Source: Deltaproteobacteria bacterium (GTDB taxonomy: Bacteria > Desulfobacterota > Syntrophia > Syntrophales > JAFGIO01). Taken from it: a stretch of 48,085 nucleotides of DNA. How positions within the stretch are numbered: position 1 is the first letter of the stretch; the number at the start of each line of letters is the position of its first letter. Location of the stretch: the NCBI GenBank assembly GCA_016929555.1, contig JAFGIO010000069.1, positions 1 through 48,085 on the forward strand, read 5' to 3'. Below are positions 1 to 9,430 of the stretch, piece after piece. Both the position numbers and the translations under genes were made by a program. The notes beneath the pieces are model-generated. The model made no database searches. It saw nothing but the letters and a program-made list of their open reading frames with translations, and was not told the DNA's origin.

Positions 1-981
1 AATGTTAATCATATCGAAAGAGTTTATGTCCAAGCCGCCAAGTGGATCAGGGATAGAACCTCTCCATCGGAACGGATTGCAGCTTTCGATATCGGCATCC
101 TAAAGTATATCTCGAACCGCCGAATCCTCGACTTGGGGGGGCTGGTAGATCCGAAGGTCCATCCCTCATTGGTGCGTCGCGATTGCGGTGAATATTTGCA
201 GCGATATGATGCCGACTATATTCTTTATTCGCGCTTTCCCGATTGCGATTTTATGACCGGAATTTATCTTTCCGAGTACGGCAAGAAAAATCTACTGAAA
301 CAAAAACGGATAGCTGCATTCAGCACCGATTATTTTGTGACTCCCACGATCGTGCAATCGTTTCAGCTCGACATCTTTCGAATCGAAGCCTGGCTAAGGC
401 GGAATCCCGAGGGGATAAGAGAGCAGTTCACGGCAGAGGAAGCCCGCTGCGATTTTCCGGTGCATCAGGTTTATCGGGGAGAGGTTGAACTTTTGGGATA
501 TGACCTTGACCGGCCCGATTTAGAGGTGGTGAAGGGCGTGCCCCAAGCGGTCAATCTTACTTTTTATTGGCGCAAGGTCGTCTCTTCAAACAACAAATAT
601 TTCGTAAGAACAACCCTTTCCAATCCGGCAACCCGCCAGGTGATTATGGAGAAATATCATTTACCCACCCATGACATCTATCCCATGCCTCTCTGGAACT
701 GCCAGGAAATCGTGAAAGAGCATCACTTGATCTGGGTGCCCGACGCAGCGGCGCCGGGCACATACGACATCAGGGTCGGCCTAGTGAGCGCTGATGAATT
801 ACCGGATGCCAAGAAAAATGCCAAGGGCGTATTTTCGTTCCTGAAAGAACTCTTCGGTATGGATTTCGCCATCTTCCCTGTAGATGAAAGCGTGGGCCAA
901 GATGCCCTTGTCGGCAAGTTCAGGATTCGATCATCGGTTCTGGAACCGATCCGGTTTTTAAACAAGGGCTCCGAGTGGTAG
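1..981 (+). CDS. C-terminal part of a GT-C/mannosyltransferase-like membrane glycosyltransferase (5'-truncated by the window edge)
   Basis: The reading frame is open from base 1 (NVNHIERVYVQAAKWIRDRTSPSERIAAFDIGILKYISNRRILDLGGLVDPKV...), upstream of the M at 133. The AAFDIG..GYISNRRILDLGGLVDP segment resembles the soluble C-terminal part of dolichyl-P-mannose-type transferases. Confidence 0.6.
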   Translation, partial: NVNHIERVYVQAAKWIRDRTSPSERIAAFDIGILKYISNRRILDLGGLVDPKVHPSLVRRDCGEYLQRYDADYILYSRFPDCDFMTGIYLSEYGKKNLLKQKRIAAFSTDYFVTPTIVQSFQLDIFRIEAWLRRNPEGIREQFTAEEARCDFPVHQVYRGEVELLGYDLDRPDLEVVKGVPQAVNLTFYWRKVVSSNNKYFVRTTLSNPATRQVIMEKYHLPTHDIYPMPLWNCQEIVKEHHLIWVPDAAAPGTYDIRVGLVSADELPDAKKNAKGVFSFLKELFGMDFAIFPVDESVGQDALVGKFRIRSSVLEPIRFLNKGSEW

Positions 982-1070
982 AAACAGAATGAATGCGAAC
1001 CTTCCCGTATTTCTCAGCGAACCCTTCACCTTGATACGACCCCTATCGTTGCTCAAATGTCTTTTGACGA

Positions 1071-1937
1071 TCACATATAGATCAAGAAAGCAAAGGAAAT
1101 AATCCAGCCTGCAATAGACATTTGGATAAAGGGATCCTTCATGAGAATCTCCGCTGGACTGCCGCTATTTTCTTCCAGCATGGCAATCTGAAGATAGCGC
1201 ATCACGCCTGTTAGGACGAAAATGGAAGTGATGTAGAGCTTGTCGGTCTTGAACTTGGCGATGATTTCGGGTGAAACGGTGTACATGAGATAGGCAACCA
1301 AAACCACCGCCGCCATGATCATCATGGAGGCGTCAATAAAGCGAAGATTATAGCCATCGATGGATTTACGGGGCCTGTGATTCTTTTCCAGAAAGATGAG
1401 CACATCATCCCGCCTTTTTCCAAGCGACAGAAAAAGCGCCAGCAGGAACGTCATGATCACGATCCACATGTAGACCGGAACACCCCCCACCGCGCCGCCC
1501 ACGAAAATCCGGATAACGAAACACGCGGCGACGATCATGACATCCAAAATCGGCACATGTTTTAACTTCACGCTGTAAGCCAGATTCAGGGATATGTAGA
1601 GTAGGCACAGGTAAAACATCTGTATAGAAAGGACATAGGCCAGGGATAACCCAAACACAAGGAGGCATGCCATCAACCCAATGGCCGATCCCTTCGTTAT
1701 CCTTCCTGCCGGAAGGGGGCGGTATTTCTTTTTCGGATGCTGGCTGTCCTCAATGAGGTCGTGAAGATCGTTGAAGATATAGACTGCGCTGGCCAATAAG
1801 CAAAAACCAAGGAAAGCAAGAGATACCTTGAACAACCGTTCGGGTTCTTGCAGACGCAGGGCAAAGAACAAAGGAAGGAAGATAAATAGATTCTTCGTGT
1901 ACTGGGGAAGGCGGATAAGGGCGATATAGTCTTTCAT
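1071..1937 (-). CDS. UbiA-family prenyltransferase, decaprenyl-phosphate phosphoribosyltransferase-like
   Basis: MKDYIALIRLPQYTKNLFIFLPLFF...YIFNDLHDLIEDSQHPKKKYRPLPAGRI: UbiA NDxxDxxxD-like motif with the RP..W/TKN start typical of DPPR synthase-like proteins; multiple TM segments. Confidence 0.85.
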   Translation of the reverse strand: MKDYIALIRLPQYTKNLFIFLPLFFALRLQEPERLFKVSLAFLGFCLLASAVYIFNDLHDLIEDSQHPKKKYRPLPAGRITKGSAIGLMACLLVFGLSLAYVLSIQMFYLCLLYISLNLAYSVKLKHVPILDVMIVAACFVIRIFVGGAVGGVPVYMWIVIMTFLLALFLSLGKRRDDVLIFLEKNHRPRKSIDGYNLRFIDASMMIMAAVVLVAYLMYTVSPEIIAKFKTDKLYITSIFVLTGVMRYLQIAMLEENSGSPAEILMKDPFIQMSIAGWIISFAFLIYM

Positions 1938-2107
1938 GTCCGGAAGGCGAGCCTTTTCAATAATATCGATAACGAGGAAGATCGAAAAACCTCATCCCAA
2001 TTGCTGATGGATGCGTTGATAATGACAATGTGAGGACCCTTCCGGGGGTAACACTTCCATCTATCAAGGATGTCATCGAAATCGAAGTGTGCTGTTTTCT
2101 CCTGCAT
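1934..2107 (-). CDS. Small ORF (57 aa) between the epimerase and UbiA genes, overlapping the UbiA start by ATGA
   Basis: My translation: MQEKTAHFDFDDILDRWKCYPRKGPHIVIINASISNWDEVFRSSSLSILLKRLAFRT*. Its TGA overlaps the UbiA ATG, and it begins 2 bp after the epimerase stop. Not in the supplied ORF track. Confidence 0.45.
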   Translation of the reverse strand: MQEKTAHFDFDDILDRWKCYPRKGPHIVIINASISNWDEVFRSSSLSILLKRLAFRT

Positions 2108-2109
2108 GA

Positions 2110-3150
2110 TTAAAAAAAGATCTTGGCAAATTGCAGGATGCCCTGTTTCCAGGGTACACGATGTGATATCCCGGATTGGCCCTTTATCTTATCAATGTTT
2201 TCAAGATACCATCTGAAATTGCGAACGAGCGCATCCTGATTGGAAAATTTAGGCCTGTACCCGAGAACGTTTTCTGCTTTTTCTATGGAGACAAAGGAAT
2301 CTTTCGATGCCGTTTCATAAACCCACTTGTACAGCGGTGAGAGTTTCAGGGATTCCAGAATTCTGAGGACCAGTACTACAGGCGCAGCGGGAAAGGGGAC
2401 TATCTTTTTTCCATACCCTGCGTAATCGAGGACGGCTTGGTAGTCCTCCCCCATCGTCTTGAATTCCTTGGCGCCGATGTTGAAAGTATCGTTTACCTTC
2501 TCTCTTTCCAAGGTCATGCAGAGAAATATTGCTTCACAAAGATCTTCGACATCGAGGAGTTGATAACGATTCTTTCCGTTGCCGATCATGGGAAAGCCGC
2601 GGCCGTCTCTTGCCCAATCGAAAAATAGGGCAAATACCCCCAGTCTTTCCGGACCGACAAAGGATTTTGGCCGTAAAATAGGAATACACATCCCCTTGCA
2701 GCGATACTCCAAACAGGCCTCTTCCGCCATGATTTTCGCCTTTCCGTAAGGGCCTACGCCGTCTAAATTATCGTCTTCGCAAAGCGGGTGATGATCCGGA
2801 ATACCGTAAACGGCCGTCGACGAGATGTAAATAAATCTCTCTACGTGACCTTGGTATGAGGCTTCCAAAAGGTTTTTGGTGCCATTAACAACCGTTGTGA
2901 ATAGGGTTTCCTCCGTGTAGAGAGGCAGTGCGGATGCGGTATGAATGACTGTATCGACACCTTTCAAGATCTCAGGGATTTTAATTTCATCCCTGATATC
3001 GCATTTTACAAAGGTGATTTTGGATGAGGCATCCGGATAGTCGAAATCGGCAATATCAAGGACAACCATATCGAAACGACTCTTTTTCAGGAGATACCGG
3101 ACAAGATTGATACCGAGAAATCCGGAACCGCCGGTGATTAGAACCCTCAA
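2110..3150 (-). CDS. NAD-dependent epimerase/dehydratase (extended SDR)
   Basis: MRVLITGGSGFLGINLVRYLL (GxxGxxG Rossmann), YISSTAVYG...YGKAKIMAE (S/YxxxK active site). Confidence 0.9.
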   Translation of the reverse strand: MRVLITGGSGFLGINLVRYLLKKSRFDMVVLDIADFDYPDASSKITFVKCDIRDEIKIPEILKGVDTVIHTASALPLYTEETLFTTVVNGTKNLLEASYQGHVERFIYISSTAVYGIPDHHPLCEDDNLDGVGPYGKAKIMAEEACLEYRCKGMCIPILRPKSFVGPERLGVFALFFDWARDGRGFPMIGNGKNRYQLLDVEDLCEAIFLCMTLEREKVNDTFNIGAKEFKTMGEDYQAVLDYAGYGKKIVPFPAAPVVLVLRILESLKLSPLYKWVYETASKDSFVSIEKAENVLGYRPKFSNQDALVRNFRWYLENIDKIKGQSGISHRVPWKQGILQFAKIFF

Positions 3151-3691
3151 ATTTTCTCCTCCACCCTGATCCTAGGCATCATAAACTTTCCATAATCACT
3201 GCGTCGAGCAAACCGGCCTCTTCCGAGACCTCACCTCGGGTTGACGGTTTTTCCCTCTGTTTACCGAATCGTTTCACGGTAGTGACGCGGCAGCTCGAAA
3301 ATCGCCCCCGCAATCTTGCATGGTTTGTGAAATCAGTCAATAGCGATTCTCGCAGCCAGATCAGCGCCTTATCACGGGGCAACTTCTCTTGGGCTACTCA
3401 GGAGGGGAGTGCCGTTCGTTCAGCAACTTGTGGAAATGCGGGTGTCTTCTGTGCTATCTTCATATCAGCGGTTGGGGGGAAAGCACCGGCCGTTGCGCGG
3501 TCGCAGTTCTAGGTACTCATCATGATGGTACCGCACCTGTAAATGCTCGATGTCAGCGAGTGTATCCATCCCGTTGATCGGATCATGCCGCCGGATTCAA
3601 CTCCACCACCGGAAACAGAGGCTGGCCATGCTGCGGGTAACGTGATGTTGCATCGTTGTCGGGATCAAAGAACCTAACTGCATACTAAAGA

Positions 3692-4789
3692 ATGAACGAC
3701 ATGCAATCTCACTCGCCGTCGGCCAATCACGCCTCTCTTCTCTTTGTTCACAATTCACAATCCAATATCTCCCTGAAGGGTTATCCTTTGACATCGACCG
3801 CCGATGCCGGCACGACGTCCGCAACGAAGTGCCACAGGATCCTGCTCACCGGGGCCGGCGGCTGTCTCGGAGGTTACCTCCTCGAGGAGTTCATGAATGA
3901 AAGCCCAGAGCATCTGGTTCTCCTGCTGCGTGATCCCGATAAAATCCGGATCGGTTCCACCTGGCGGGAGCGGCTGACGATCATCAGGGGGGATCTCAAC
4001 GAACTCGATCCTGTGCTGCCCCAGATTGAAAACATCGACCAGGCTGTATTGGCAGCCGCCTGTTGGGGGGGGTCGGAAACCTTTCCGGTCAATGTCATGG
4101 CCAATCTCAGACTGACCATCCATCTCGCCGCCCGGGGCTGCTGCCGCATCATCTATCTGTCCACGGCCAGCGTTCTGGATCGTGAAGGCAACCTTCTTCC
4201 GGCAGCCAGGGATCTCGGCTCGGAATACATCAGATCCAAGTACAGACTGGTCGAAGTCATGGAGAACCTGGAATTCCTTCAAAAAACAGAAATCATAGGC
4301 CTTTTCCCCACCCTGATCCTCGGCGGCGGGCCGGGCAAACCCTATTCCCACTTTGCCCGGCTCTTACAGCGGACCTTGCCTTGGGCCTGGCTGTGGCCTT
4401 TCTTGCGGGCCGAGGGCGCCTTTCACTTCATTCACGGTCTGGACATCGCCCGAATCGTACGCCACCTGACAGAGTCACCCCTCGCACCTGCCGAATCACC
4501 CCGGCGCATCGTGCTCGGCAACCCCGTCCTGAGCGTCAATGAATTTATCGGCGAATTCTCCGCTTATCTGGGTAAAAAGGCGTTTTTCCAGGTCAACCTG
4601 AAATCCTGTCTGATTGAAGCACTGATCAAAATCTTCCGCATCCGGCTTTCGCCCTGGGATCGTTACTGCCTGGAAAAACGCGACCTTTCTTTCCAGAACG
4701 CGGTCAACCCGTCCGCCTTCGGTCTGCCGGTTTATTGTCCGAATCCGGCCGCCGGTTTGGCCGCTATCGACATCAAGGCCGAACAATGA
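3692..4789 (+). CDS. NAD-dependent epimerase/dehydratase family protein (SDR-like); true start may be internal
   Basis: HRILLTGAGGCLGGYLLEEF...GDLNELD...IIYLSTASVLD...YIRSKYRLVEVME. Confidence 0.8.
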   Translation: MNDMQSHSPSANHASLLFVHNSQSNISLKGYPLTSTADAGTTSATKCHRILLTGAGGCLGGYLLEEFMNESPEHLVLLLRDPDKIRIGSTWRERLTIIRGDLNELDPVLPQIENIDQAVLAAACWGGSETFPVNVMANLRLTIHLAARGCCRIIYLSTASVLDREGNLLPAARDLGSEYIRSKYRLVEVMENLEFLQKTEIIGLFPTLILGGGPGKPYSHFARLLQRTLPWAWLWPFLRAEGAFHFIHGLDIARIVRHLTESPLAPAESPRRIVLGNPVLSVNEFIGEFSAYLGKKAFFQVNLKSCLIEALIKIFRIRLSPWDRYCLEKRDLSFQNAVNPSAFGLPVYCPNPAAGLAAIDIKAEQ

Positions 4790-4942
4790 CATTAAAGATC
4801 AAGCGGGTCAACAAGCCCCAACAAATCGGCAATGACCGCATTCCCCCTTCTGCCAACTCCCATACCTTTCGGATAATAAACCCCCCAAAGCCTTTTTGTT
4901 TTCACCTCCAGCCAGAAATGGATCCCCGTGGAAAAAGATCGT

Positions 4943-6730
4943 TCAGTCCGGTACAGGGGGGAGCGGTTCTTTTGTTGGTCGACGGAAATGCCTTATCAAA
5001 TAACCATCCACTGCTTTCGTTTTCTGTTCCATCGGAAGAAAACCAAATCTTCTCATTAAGTTCGGTAAACCCGGATCCAGCACGTCAAAATTAAGCGCCC
5101 AGAAATCTAAAGGCCCGTCCATTGTTTTCAGAATCCTTTTGAATTCCGAATAATCCGGAAGATCGTCCTTGACACCCGTAACCAGCAGATAACGTGGTGG
5201 ACAATCCATATTGCCCCGGGTTCGCTCCTTTTCAAGGGCCCAAGCCAGTGACTGCAACTCGGCGACCTGACACCAGGTGTGACGATGGCCGACTGCAACG
5301 ACTATTGGCGCCCGAGACACGGTACCGATTATCCGGGCCACAATGTCGGGTTGCTGGCTTTTTGAGTAACCGAAATCGAGAGCCACAGTAAAGCCTCCCA
5401 GCAACCCCATCAGACCGATCAGCGCCATTTGCCTTCTTAGCCCTGCAGCCGACATTGATGGGTTTTCCACCCAGGAAGCGATCGCACCTGAAGCCCAAAG
5501 CAAGACCACTGGGAAAAAAAAGAAACCATAGCGCAAAGCTGCGGTTAAAAACCTGCCGGTCAGATAAGTGATTCCAAGTAAAATGAGCAGACTAAACATC
5601 AAAATCCAGAGCAATACAGAACCCGTTCTTCTCCGGGAATCGTCACCGGCGAGCCGGGCATAGCCCCGTCGAAAGAAGAGGACCGTCCAGAGAAAAAACG
5701 GAAATACCAGCAAGAAGGACAGCACCGGTATCCAGGGTGGCACGTTCTGCACCGGGAGTAAAAAGAAAAAGGTTATTAAGATGGCCATCAGTTCGGGAAT
5801 GGGATCGATAAAATAATGCCAGTCCGATAGAGTTCGTTGCAGCCATCGTGACATTTCGTGGCCGGGCAGAGCAGCCAGAACCGGTACGAGGGGTGCCAGG
5901 ACCATCAGGGTCACACCGGCATAAATGATCATTCTCAGGCGTACCTGCCGCGTCCAGGGCTGACCGTTCCGATGGTTGATAACCGCGTCGACCATCAGGG
6001 CCGTGACTTGGGCGAACAGGGCCAGGATGTGAAAGTAATGGGTCGCCAGCCCCAGGGCATTGCTCGTCATCCAGGCGGCAAAGAGCCAGACCGGGGGAGT
6101 CCGCCCGGCGCGCAGGCGACGCAGGGCAATCAGGAAGAAACCCAGTGAAAAAGCGATCCATATGACCGCCAGGTAATACATCCGTGTTTCCTGAAAAAGA
6201 TAGACACCAAAAGGAGATACGGCCATGAACCAAGCCGCGGCCAAAGCCGCCCAAGGGGAATGAAAGGACACCCAACCCAGCCAGGCCATAACGGCGACGG
6301 CAATGATCCCCATCGCGGCTCCCAGCGAACGCATCTGCCGGGCGCTGACGTATTCGTTTTCATCGGGAGCGAATACCTTAAGCCATAGGTTCAGGATGCC
6401 AAAATGCAGAGGCGGATGAACATCCTCGGCTACAACCGTGGCAATGACATCCAAAAATCCGGTCGTAGATCCCCCGCGCATTGGGGTCATCAAACGCTGA
6501 AAATCAATGGTCTCATTGACCGGAATAGCGCTAAAACCACGGCCCTGGGCCAGGCCGAGTGTGCCGAATTCATCGGTCCACAATGGCTTCCCCCCCAGAT
6601 TTAAAAAACGCAGGCCGCAGGCGAGAAAGATGCAAAGCAGCAGAAACAGTCCGTGTTTCCATACCGGCTTCGTTCGATCACCAACTGTCTCGGCTGAGGG
6701 ATCTTTCTTTCTTTGCATCATGAGGGGCAT
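4943..6730 (-). CDS. Glycosyltransferase family 39-like (ArnT/PMT-type) integral membrane protein
   Basis: GLRFLNLGGKPLWTDEFGTLGLAQG..., ...EDVHPPLHFGILNLWLKVF, many TM segments. ORF track start is 6847; an internal Met (MPLMMQRKK, about 6730) better fits the end of the upstream GT2 at 6750. Confidence 0.8.
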   Translation of the reverse strand: MPLMMQRKKDPSAETVGDRTKPVWKHGLFLLLCIFLACGLRFLNLGGKPLWTDEFGTLGLAQGRGFSAIPVNETIDFQRLMTPMRGGSTTGFLDVIATVVAEDVHPPLHFGILNLWLKVFAPDENEYVSARQMRSLGAAMGIIAVAVMAWLGWVSFHSPWAALAAAWFMAVSPFGVYLFQETRMYYLAVIWIAFSLGFFLIALRRLRAGRTPPVWLFAAWMTSNALGLATHYFHILALFAQVTALMVDAVINHRNGQPWTRQVRLRMIIYAGVTLMVLAPLVPVLAALPGHEMSRWLQRTLSDWHYFIDPIPELMAILITFFFLLPVQNVPPWIPVLSFLLVFPFFLWTVLFFRRGYARLAGDDSRRRTGSVLLWILMFSLLILLGITYLTGRFLTAALRYGFFFFPVVLLWASGAIASWVENPSMSAAGLRRQMALIGLMGLLGGFTVALDFGYSKSQQPDIVARIIGTVSRAPIVVAVGHRHTWCQVAELQSLAWALEKERTRGNMDCPPRYLLVTGVKDDLPDYSEFKRILKTMDGPLDFWALNFDVLDPGLPNLMRRFGFLPMEQKTKAVDGYLIRHFRRPTKEPLPPVPD

Positions 6731-6749
6731 ACCGAATTTTCCAGAAAAG

Positions 6750-7712
6750 TCAAGAATAACGGCTGGATCGGGTTTTTTCCGCCAGATCCCGTCTCCTCTC
6801 CGGACCGAGATCCTGCCAGACACGACGTCCCGCTGAGACTTCGACATGGTTTAACAGCAGCCATTTCCAGAAAGCGGAAGGCGGTTCCAAGCCGCTCTCC
6901 CGGGCTCTGTTTAGACGGGTTTCGAGTCCCAGCAAGCGGTCGAGAATGGCATCTATCCGCCTGATCGTGGCCAGTTGTTTGGTCTGCAGACCGACCGCCA
7001 GTTGCGGATGCTTGGCGTAAAAGAGCGCTCCATTGGCCCCGCGGCTTTCTTCACGGCGGCAATTTAGAAAGAAATCACGCCGGACCGAATCGGGCTTGTA
7101 GTGATAGATCGGTGCCCGCCAGTCATAGTACCGGCGCGTTCCCATCCCGGCCAGACGGAAATAGAGTTCGGGATCTCCCCAGCCATAGCATTGGAAATCC
7201 TCATCGAAACCGCCTGCGGCAACAACGAGTTGCCTTTCGACCGACGCATTGCCGGTAGGGAACGGATTGAAATGTCGCCCAAGGAGCATTCCACTGGTTG
7301 GATATCGTTCTTCCGGAGGCTTGCTCACTTCGACGATCGGCCCGCTGACGACCGCCCGTCGATGGCGTGCATGAACGGCCAGATGCCTCTCGAGAAAATC
7401 GGGACGTACCAGGGAATCATCATCAACGAAAACGAGCACCCGGCCTTCAGCCAGCGTTAAAGCGAGATTTCGGGCCGCCGGTGCACTGGAGCGCTTTTCC
7501 AGGCGGCAATAGATGAGATTGGGAGCACTGAACGCCCGCACAACCCGGGCCGTGTCGTCCTGCGAAGCGTCATCGACAACGACGATCTGGTAATCTCCAG
7601 CGGCCACGGTCTGATCCAGAAAGCGCGGCAGCGAGAGCCGCAGCACATCGGCACGATTGCGGGTCGGCAATATCAGGCTGGCGCCAATTCTGTCTCTTCC
7701 TGCTCTCTGCAT
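6750..7712 (-). CDS. Family 2 glycosyltransferase
   Basis: GASLILPTRNRADVLRLSLPRFLDQT...QIVVVDDASQDDTARV...VLVFVDDDSLVRPDFLERH: GT-A fold with DDD motif. Confidence 0.9.
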   Translation of the reverse strand: MQRAGRDRIGASLILPTRNRADVLRLSLPRFLDQTVAAGDYQIVVVDDASQDDTARVVRAFSAPNLIYCRLEKRSSAPAARNLALTLAEGRVLVFVDDDSLVRPDFLERHLAVHARHRRAVVSGPIVEVSKPPEERYPTSGMLLGRHFNPFPTGNASVERQLVVAAGGFDEDFQCYGWGDPELYFRLAGMGTRRYYDWRAPIYHYKPDSVRRDFFLNCRREESRGANGALFYAKHPQLAVGLQTKQLATIRRIDAILDRLLGLETRLNRARESGLEPPSAFWKWLLLNHVEVSAGRRVWQDLGPERRRDLAEKTRSSRYS

Positions 7713-9430
7713 AATTGCTCACGGTACAGCCGGTAATACAATCCGCCCGATTGATAAAGCTCCCGGTGACTTCCCTCTTCGACAATACGGCCGGCATCGA
7801 TTACCACAATACGGTCGACAGCGTGCACCGTTGCCAGGCGATGAGCGACGATCAGGGCGGTGCGGCCCTGCCAGGCACGCTGCAGGGCCTCGCGCACCAG
7901 ACGTTCCGATTCGGCGTCGAGAGCCGAGGTCGGTTCGTCCAGCAGCAGAATGCGCGGATCCCGCAAAAAAATCCGCGCAATGGCGATGCGCTGGCGTTGT
8001 CCCACCGAAAGGTTGGCCCCGCGCGGCTCGATGCGGGCCAGGTAGCCGTCCAATAATTTGTCTGCGAATTCAGCAACGTGGGCCGCTTCAGCCGCCCGGC
8101 GTACTTCCTCCAGGGAAGCCTCCGGCGCACCGAAACGCAGGTTATCCAGAAGGGTGCCGGCAAAAATGATCGGCTCCTGGTAAACTTCGCCGATCACCTG
8201 GCGGAGATCCCTCAGTTTCAAATCGGAGACATCCAAGCCATCAACCAGCAAAGTGCCGGAATCGGGAACGAGAAAACGGGGAATGAAATCGAGAATGGTC
8301 GACTTACCGCCGCCGCTCGGTCCGACCAAGGCCACTTTTTCGCCGGCCGAAATTCGCATGCTGAAATGCCTCATCGAAAAATTACTGCCCGGGTAAGAGA
8401 AGTTGATCCCGTCGAATTCTATCTCGCCCCGGGCCAACTCCGGAGACAGTCTCTTCCGGCCTTCTTTCTCCGGCGGAAGCAAGTGAATGCGGTTGAATCG
8501 ATCCATGACCGCGAAAAGCTGCATCAGCCTGCCCATGGAATGGCTTGCCTCCTGCGCCGGTGAGTAAGCCAGAGCGGCGCATGCCATAAACGATGTCAGG
8601 ACTTCCAGGGTAATGATTCCCTGTTGCAGAAACAGCGCGCTCAGAAAGATAAGAACGGTGATTCCGGCCCCGGCGGCCAGGGTTACAGCCACGGGATGGA
8701 AGGCGTCCATTTTTTCATAATCCAGTTGCACCCGCAGAGCCTCGGCGTTGAGGGCGTCGAAACGAACAGCTACATCCGACTCCCGGTTGCAGGACTTGAT
8801 CTCCTTCAATCCGCCGAGCATTTCCGTCACTTCGGCGACCAATGTGGCGAGCTGTTCCTGGGTACTGTGAGAAACCCCGTGGAGCTTGCGACCGAAATAC
8901 GAAGTGACCAGGACCAAGGGACTGATCAGCACCATAGCACAGAGAAAGAGCGGCCAGGTGTACCAGGCCATGGCTGCACCGAACACCACCAGCAGGATCA
9001 GCGCCGGAGCAAAAACGGAGACGACCCGGGTAAGTGCCTCCTGGAAAACCTGCAGGTCATTGGAAAAGCTGGAAACCAGTTCTCCTCCTCCGGCATCCGC
9101 CGCAGTGCGTGGTGAAACACCAAGGATATGGCGGAAAAGACGGATCCGGGTTGTACTGGTTATCTTCTGGCTTAAACTGATCATCAGATAGGTTCTGCCG
9201 AATGAAAAAAGCGCCCCTGCCGTGAAGAGGACCAGACCCAATGCCAAATGACGGGCCAGAACAGCTATGTCGAGACCGGGAAAGACCACGGCTACCAAAT
9301 GCCCTGCCCATACCGGTATGAGCAGGAAAAGTCCGGCAGAGACTGCGGTACAGAAAATGGCCCCGGCGAAGGCGGTCCGGTGCGACCACAACTCCCGCCA
9401 AAGCCACCCAAGGTGTCTTGAAGTGTTCAT
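7673..9430 (-). CDS. ABC transporter, fused permease/ATPase (MsbA-like lipid/glycolipid exporter)
   Basis: Six-TM N-terminal half; Walker A GPSGGGKST, signature LSVGQRQRIAIAR, Walker B ILLLDEPTSALD, H-loop AHRLATV. Confidence 0.92.
   Translation of the reverse strand: MNTSRHLGWLWRELWSHRTAFAGAIFCTAVSAGLFLLIPVWAGHLVAVVFPGLDIAVLARHLALGLVLFTAGALFSFGRTYLMISLSQKITSTTRIRLFRHILGVSPRTAADAGGGELVSSFSNDLQVFQEALTRVVSVFAPALILLVVFGAAMAWYTWPLFLCAMVLISPLVLVTSYFGRKLHGVSHSTQEQLATLVAEVTEMLGGLKEIKSCNRESDVAVRFDALNAEALRVQLDYEKMDAFHPVAVTLAAGAGITVLIFLSALFLQQGIITLEVLTSFMACAALAYSPAQEASHSMGRLMQLFAVMDRFNRIHLLPPEKEGRKRLSPELARGEIEFDGINFSYPGSNFSMRHFSMRISAGEKVALVGPSGGGKSTILDFIPRFLVPDSGTLLVDGLDVSDLKLRDLRQVIGEVYQEPIIFAGTLLDNLRFGAPEASLEEVRRAAEAAHVAEFADKLLDGYLARIEPRGANLSVGQRQRIAIARIFLRDPRILLLDEPTSALDAESERLVREALQRAWQGRTALIVAHRLATVHAVDRIVVIDAGRIVEEGSHRELYQSGGLYYRLYREQLCREQEETELAPA

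Noticed and set aside
5194-7460. Many opposite-strand ORFs of 60-130 aa (for example 5858..6148 and 7101..7460) within the glycan operon
   Set aside because: They lie antisense to strongly supported genes, are low in hydrophobic and motif content and rich in Arg/Gly/Pro, as expected from high-GC shadow frames.
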